DNA from: Clytia hemisphaerica
Taxonomy: Eukaryota; Cnidaria; Hydrozoa; Leptothecata; Clytiidae
Direction of reading: 5' to 3'
Assembly: GCA_902728285.1 (NCBI GenBank)
Contig: CACVBU010000597.1
Location: 1-64,000 of the forward strand
Length of the DNA: 64,000 nucleotides
Shown: positions 59,101 through 64,000 of the stretch, one piece after another
Position numbering within the stretch: position 1 is the first letter of the stretch
Layout: every line of letters begins with the position of its first letter
The notes under the pieces: model-generated
Database searches by the model: none
The model's input: only the letters and a program-made list of their open reading frames with translations
What the model was told of the DNA's origin: nothing
Made by a program: the position numbers and the translations under genes

Positions 59101-61793
59101 CCCGACCCTATATTTTGGAGGTGGGTCGGTCGGTCGGAAATTTTTTTTTATTTTGACGACTTTTCGTCCATGGAAGGAATAACAGTTTGTTTACATTTAG
59201 GTAATTTTGAATGGAAAACAGAAAAGCGCTAGCAGGGAATTCACAATTTTTATGCTTGAGACAGACAAGATACGAGTTTTGATTTAATTGTTTGAAATTT
59301 TTGAAGAAAAAAATTTCATTAAAATGGCAATAAATTTTTTTGGGTCGGCAGGTTTCGAGGTAGGGTCGGTCGGGTGACGGCAAACCAACAATTTTTTAAG
59401 TCCAGCCTAATGTTTTGATGTTTTTTTTGTTGTTTTTTTTGCTTCAGCTAATTACAGCGACCCTTAACCATTTTTGGTCCTGCTAATTTGTTTTAACATA
59501 TAACATTCACTATTGCCATTTGTATGTAAAAAATTTTTGAAGTACAAAAATGGAATCTCGAACTCGTACGGGGAACACAAATTTGTTTCAGTTCAGGAAA
59601 TTTCGAGTTATGGAGTAAGGTCTATGAGGCATTGTTAACATAAGGGATAAGACATCTTGTTCGAGTTAAGGAGACATTCGAGCTGAAGAGGTTCGAGTTA
59701 TAAAGACTCCACCGTGATTCATTCCCCATTATAGTGCAACTCTGGACTACAGGGAACTACCATTGGTATTTGAAACAGGAACTGACATTCAACGAGCAGC
59801 CACCAAGTCTGTCATGGGATCCCGAAAATGCTTATAAACTTCACATTATATCGCAAGGTTAGTAAAACATATTTTGCTGTGTATTGTATAAAAATGAGCT
59901 TCACAATTTAATATCCATACACTACTACATCCCTTACTCATCACCATGTGGATGTTGCGGGAACGTTGATTCATCGTCATCTATAACGGCTTGGAAAAAA
60001 ACTCTTTTTAACCCTAGAAAAATAAAAAATCTTCTTGGTATACCCGGCCCTTGTATAGTTTGGTTTGTCCACCTCGTTGTATGGATATAAAATGGAATAG
60101 CCGAATATGCTTTTGAGTTTTAATCATTTTAAGTGTGGATCTACTCGAATTATTATGCACAAACTTAGAAAGACGAATTAAAAATTCTAAAAGATTGTAT
60201 TTCATTTCCCTTGATATTTATCAACAGTCAGTCTTGAAATATTTTGGATTGTGCTGTTTAATAAATATAACCTGTTAGGTTCGCCTAAACCATTGTCATT
60301 TCTTTATCTCTAATTATGATTATACACTTTCACGTCATACAGATGGAGAATTCAAACAGTTTGTTTACATATACGATGTGATTCAAAGTAAGGGTGATGA
60401 CGAAAATCTGGCAATGGTTGCTGTTATTGACGGGTGTAAGTACTAAAATAATACTTATTCATATAGGTATTCACGCGAAACGAGAAGTCACTTCTCTCCG
60501 AGAGCTTCAAATCCAGCCAATGGGGCTTTGGACTCAATGATTAAAAACATATAAATCTTTGTTGACGCTCGACTGTTCTTATTATCATCTCTGATCATCT
60601 CGCAAGTTTTTGTCTTTATGATGTCTTCAAGTTTTTCTTAGAGATTAATTTGTATTAATGCGTATGAGAATTAAAACCAGATAATGAAATAGCTATTTTA
60701 CTTTTCACAGCACAATTATTACTGACGCCTTTCCGCCAAATGGTTTTACCGCCGCCCATGGCCGCCCATACAATCTCACTGGATGCATGTATTAACCAAT
60801 TAGCGTTTGGCGTGAATGAACAAAAGCATGACATCTTGATAAAGACATCACATAATTTGGTTTTCGCAAAATTTGATCGGAAAAATAACTCCTATACAAC
60901 GCAAAAGTTGACCGTTGTTGAAGGAGATGAAAATACTGCTGACCTCAGCAAATTTTATCATCTAGTGTTTTTGAAAGATGGTTTCGTGGCAGGTTTGGAG
61001 GTTTCAAACGAATGCACAAAAGTTGTTTTGTTGCAGTTGAACGAAGATGGAACAGCGGTCACCAAGAGGTTGCCATTATACTTATTTCTATGTCTTGAAA
61101 CTCCGGAAATATACTACTGGACTTCCAATTTCAAATCCATACTAATTTTTCTCAGACAATTTTGCGACATTTTGATAGACCATTTCTGAAGTTAATACAT
61201 TATCACATCATCCTTCATGTTAAATTGGATTGCTGCTATATGTTCTTTCAAAGTTTCAAAGTTAGACCACCATCATAGTAGCTCTCATAGTGTTTCAGAG
61301 TAGACGAGCTCCCCTACTAACACATCTCTGATTGTAGTGCTTTTATCTACCGTAGGCGATGGCTAAACTTCTCATGGCTAAACAGTTACATTTCCGATCT
61401 TTCCGCTGGGTTTTCCAGGTTTTTTCTTTTATGCTGCGTTCAAATGCGTCGACAACGCACGGCTATTAAGTGGAAGCTAATTTTGTATCTACCCAGAGTG
61501 TTGGTCTTTCCCGTTGTAACGTGGTAATAGGAAAGTTTCTCCGGGAATGACAAAGTTTTGCCAACCTACGGTACTGACTAATACATTCCAAACAAAGTTG
61601 TAACGCTTGTTAGGTCGAAACCGGACGCAAACCCAGGTTTTATTATTGAGGACAACTCTCTGTCCATTTTAATGTAGATCACACTTGGACATGAATGAAA
61701 CTCGAATCATGAAATTGTTTAAAAGCGAAGATACAGACTGTCAATTACTGATTCAATACAGTAACGGAAGTGTCAAAATGCTCAATTATCTTG
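53182..61793 (+). CDS. ELP1: Elongator complex subunit ELP1 (IKAP), 5' thirteen exons, 3' part beyond window
   Basis: Exons: 53182-53325, 53549-53666, 54294-54410, 54783-54863, 55216-55304, 55946-56045, 57330-57420, 57858-57981, 58507-58588, 59735-59857, 60343-60435, 60711-61068, 61678-61793; phases all fit, 545 codons to the last donor. ELP1 is the scaffold of Elongator, which modifies wobble uridines of tRNAs in the cytoplasm. Family hallmarks in order: MRNL start, [135 protein letters not shown]. These cover the N-terminal WD40 propellers; the known protein is about 1300 residues, so under half is here. Introns hold SINEs and MITEs. The donor after exon 12 (GAG/GTTGCC) is weak. No further exon was recognised from 61794 to 64000. 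Confidence 0.95.
54505..54605 (-). mobile_element. tRNA-derived SINE fragment in ELP1 intron 3
   Basis: On the minus strand a pol III A-box-like GATTGGTAGTGTGAAGG (54565-54581) is followed by a B-box GTTCGAATCCC (54521-54531). It does not fold into a convincing cloverleaf, so it is a SINE head and not a tRNA gene. Confidence 0.6.
56340..56580 (+). mobile_element. tRNA-derived SINE in ELP1 intron 6
   Basis: A-box-like GTAGCATGAAGGTAGAG (about 56411) and B-box GGTTCAATCCC (56455-56465) at tRNA-like spacing, followed by CAGCCGGGTC and an unrelated tail. The 84-codon frame over it is not a gene. Confidence 0.65.
56985..57285. mobile_element. MITE with internal GATATCCAGGGGG array
   Basis: TGGGCTTTTCTAGAAA at the left and TTTTTCTGGAAAAGCCCA at the right. 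Inside, GATATCCAGGGGG or a variant recurs about six times at 33-40-base spacing (57038-57222). Intron 6 of ELP1. Confidence 0.75.
58721..59051. mobile_element. CTACAATC-ended DNA element (copy 2)
   Basis: CTACAATCGA / TCGATTGTAG ends and the same internal blocks as 14847-15163. Intron 9 of ELP1. Confidence 0.75.
59066..59410. mobile_element. MITE with long inverted ends (GGCTGGACTTAAAAAATTGT)
   Basis: The arms GGCTGGACTTAAAAAATTGT and GGTTTGCCGTCACCCGACC are mirrored exactly over about 40 bases. A half copy is at 3409-3480. It sits 14 bases after the preceding element in ELP1 intron 9. Target duplication unclear. Confidence 0.85.
59545..59715. mobile_element. Degraded pogo/Tigger-like MITE
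   Basis: GGAATCTCGAACTCGTACGG, GGGGAACACAAATTTGTT and the distal GGTTCGAGTTATAAAGACTC parallel the element at 15905-16063. It ends about 20 bases before ELP1 exon 10. Confidence 0.55.
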
Positions 61794-62198
61794 GTAAGTA
61801 TTTTATTCATTCTTTATTTAAAGTTAGGTACACTAATAGAACTACACAAATACATAAGTAAGTTTAATCAAATCCAACTATGATAATTTCTAAGTTAAAA
61901 AGAGTAAAAATTAAAATAGAAAATCTGATCTATTTGCCGGTTTTACAGGTGCATATGGGTGAAATCGTTAAATAGAATTAACCGTTAAAGAATGACTGTC
62001 TAGTCAATGGCACTAGGGTTTGCCAAAATTAGGCGATTAGGGTTTGTCAGCAGTCGAGACCATGACATTCGATATTCTCCACCAAACAACCCTGTCCCGC
62101 ATAGCATCTTCCTTGCAGATCCGGTGTTTCTAGGGATGACTTGTTGAATAGATATTTTTACCTCCACAAGTATCGGACTACCTTTGTACACTTATATA
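61794..62198. other. ELP1 intron 13, no feature seen
   Basis: AT-rich intron start (donor GTAAGT at 61794). The small minus-strand frame 62000-62191 has no support. Confidence 0.45.
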
Positions 62199-62507
62199 CT
62201 TTAAGGGCAGAAAGTTTCGCGAAGTCAAAAAGTCGCGAAATTTAGCGAATTTAAGCTACGCAAATTATGGTTTTAGAAGAAATTTCACAGATAGAACTTT
62301 CGCGAATTCATTTAAAATTTACCTTTTTTGGTAACAAAAACTCATAAAAGACGCTAAAATTTAGCAAAAAGTGCAAAACTGAGTAGGAAAGTTTATTTTT
62401 CGCGAAAAAAAACTTTTTCGTTTTTCAGGTTTCATTTCTTACCTGACAGAAACTTTCACGAAAAAGGATCAAAATTGCAAAAAACACGAAAGTTTCTGCC
62501 CTTAAAG
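62199..62507. mobile_element. MITE with TTTCGCGAA words, CTTTAAGGGCAGAAAGTTTC ends
   Basis: CTTTAAGGGCAGAAAGTTTC and its near-inverse (GAAAGTTTCTGCCCTTAAAG) bound 309 bases with TTTCGCGAA, GTCGCGAAA and TTTTTCGCGAAAA inside. TA on the left; the right flank is occupied by the next element. Confidence 0.8.
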
Positions 62508-62509
62508 TT

Positions 62510-62951
62510 CAGGGTTCAGACAGACCCTGGAAAACCTGGAAAACCTGGAAATATGATAAATTTTCAGAAAAATCAGGGAAACTCAGGGAAACCCAGGGAA
62601 AAAAAATTTTTTTCACAGTCTGCTCAGGGAAACTCAGGGAATTTTATTTTTTGAAGAATGAATGGAAAAAACAGATTTAAAAGTTTTTTTAGTTTTAAAG
62701 TGTTTATTCATATGCAGTATTTGTAGCTTTAATTTTTACCTTAGGTTTACCATTTGATTTGTGTGCCTTTTTTGTTTAAAGATACATCTCTTTTGACTCT
62801 GCTTAGTTTTTATGGTTTGCTTGATACTCAGGGAAAAAATAGGGGAAAAATAGCTAAAATGAGGAATTTCTCAGGGAAAAAACCTTTGAAAATTGATTAA
62901 AATTCAGGGAAACTCAGGGAATTTTATTTTCGAAGGTCTGTCTGAACCCTG
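62510..62951. mobile_element. MITE, CAGGGTTCAGACAGACC ends, with CAGGGAAACT repeats
   Basis: CAGGGTTCAGACAGACC / GGTCTGTCTGAACCCTG. Arrays of CTGGAAAAC and CAGGGAAACT follow inside each end. CAGGG termini suggest hAT, but an 8-bp duplication is not visible. Confidence 0.8.
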
Positions 62952-63889
62952 TGTGACTACTCAAATTATTAACGCGAATTGGTTACCCTCGCGTAAAATA
63001 TTAGAACTGTTTAACAACATTTGAGTAGACGTCATTTTTCAAAAACCCTGTCTTTCGCGTTAATAAATTTTAGTTATATAAGTGTATAGGCTATTATTGG
63101 TCAGCCCCGATGACCCTTCAAATCCCTTTTTTCCAGCCGCCGCAACTTAAGAGTTTGGTTTTTCTATTCCGATTTCTAAAGTTTTTATCCGATCAGGCTA
63201 AGTTTGGTCTCCCGATCTGTACATTTACTCTGCAGCTTTTTTAGGGCAACGTTCCGGTTGGGATACGCTTTCAATTCATCCAATCGGGCTAAGTTTGGTT
63301 TCCCGATATGTGTCAAAAATAATTCAATATGGCTGCCAAGGCGGTGCTTTTTCGTTCGTTCGTTGTTTTCTCTTGCCAGCTTTTATTTATACAATCATTA
63401 TATTTTGTTGAAGTGGCTTTTAACTTATTATAACTAAGGAAGATACAACATTGGAGTTAGATTATTAGGATGTTCTATTCTTTAAAGTATGAAGATTTTA
63501 ACTTATTTGCTCAAGTTTTTTCCTGAATTGTGAGTTATTTTTTTACCTGCTAGACCTCATTTTGTTTTGTAGCATGAAAACATATTTTTTCATTTTGGAC
63601 TTGAATATAGAATAACCACCAACAATTACTGGAATTTGATGGAGTGTATATATATATACAGTGGTAGACCTAAAGCTCCAAAACAGCATCTAATAACATG
63701 AAAACCAGAATATGATTCTTCAATGGGAATCAAAACTATAAAGTGCACTTACAAACATCAATTTGTCAGATCTAACAAAATTTATAACGGCACTGTCATC
63801 ATTGACAATAAAACAAACAATATTCTGTCAAGAGCCTTGTAAACATTCCAACAACTTCCATCGAAATGATCTATCAGAGCTCAGTCTAC
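62952..63889. other. Window end region, short direct repeats only
   Basis: Two near-identical 30-base words (GGCTAAGTTTGGT(C/T)TCCCGAT) at about 63197 and 63288. A small palindromic pair TACTCAAA / TTTGAGTA lies at 62957-63028. No ELP1 exon recognised. Confidence 0.45.
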
Positions 63890-63975
63890 CATTTTAGCGC
63901 GGTCCGAGGATTGAGCCGAGAACTCTCGCAGAGCGCCCGAGCTCCCGCGCGGCGCGCACCGCGGGAATGAAAAAC
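63890..63975. other. GC- and CpG-rich segment at window edge
   Basis: Abrupt rise to roughly 70 percent GC with many CpGs (for example CTCCCGCGCGGCGCGCACCG). Could be the start of a CpG-rich element or a repeat arm; too close to the edge to classify. Confidence 0.5.
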
Positions 63976-64000
63976 TTCAATCTGTCAATCATTTTCTCAA

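Overview
The window is eukaryotic, about one-third GC, with spliced protein genes, GT-AG introns, a CR1/Jockey-type LINE, tRNA-derived SINE fragments and dozens of short inverted-repeat DNA transposons (MITEs). The gene content (acid-sphingomyelinase-like phosphodiesterases and Elongator subunit ELP1) and repeat load point to an invertebrate animal. I cannot fix the phylum from sequence alone. No prokaryotic operons, CRISPR arrays or rRNA were seen.

Three genes lie head-to-tail on the + strand. (1) A nine-exon SMPDL3-type phosphodiesterase gene spans 9617-33718 (513 codons). (2) An eight-exon tandem paralogue spans 38674-52749 (507 codons). (3) The 5' thirteen exons of ELP1 span 53182-61793, and the gene runs off the right edge. 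All exon joins were made by hand from GT/AG sites, reading phase and paralogue or family similarity, and every junction keeps frame. The first exon of each phosphodiesterase is tiny (14 and 9 codons) and lies 3 kb and 11.4 kb upstream of the second.

Layout: 1-1.36 kb nested MITEs; 3.4-8.1 kb a MITE-flanked, decayed LINE with CCCH-finger ORF1 and endonuclease/reverse-transcriptase ORF2; 9.6-33.7 kb phosphodiesterase gene 1, whose introns hold most of the repeats, including a decayed Gag-like ORF with a 7-residue repeat and a 968-bp fold-back element packed with ATCGAT; 34-38.6 kb intergenic satellite and MITEs; 38.7-52.7 kb phosphodiesterase gene 2, whose intron 1 holds a 5.1-kb transposon with a 6-bp target duplication and a phased CCAAT-box cluster; 53-62 kb ELP1; 62-64 kb MITEs and a GC-rich edge.

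Most notable points: both phosphodiesterases have a predicted N-terminal transmembrane anchor and Asn in place of the His of the GNHD metal/catalytic motif; two of their exons are far more alike than the rest (exon-limited conversion); several unrelated MITE families carry TTTCGCGAAA-type motifs; and a group of CCA-ended elements makes 6-bp target duplications, one supported by a related empty site in this same window.
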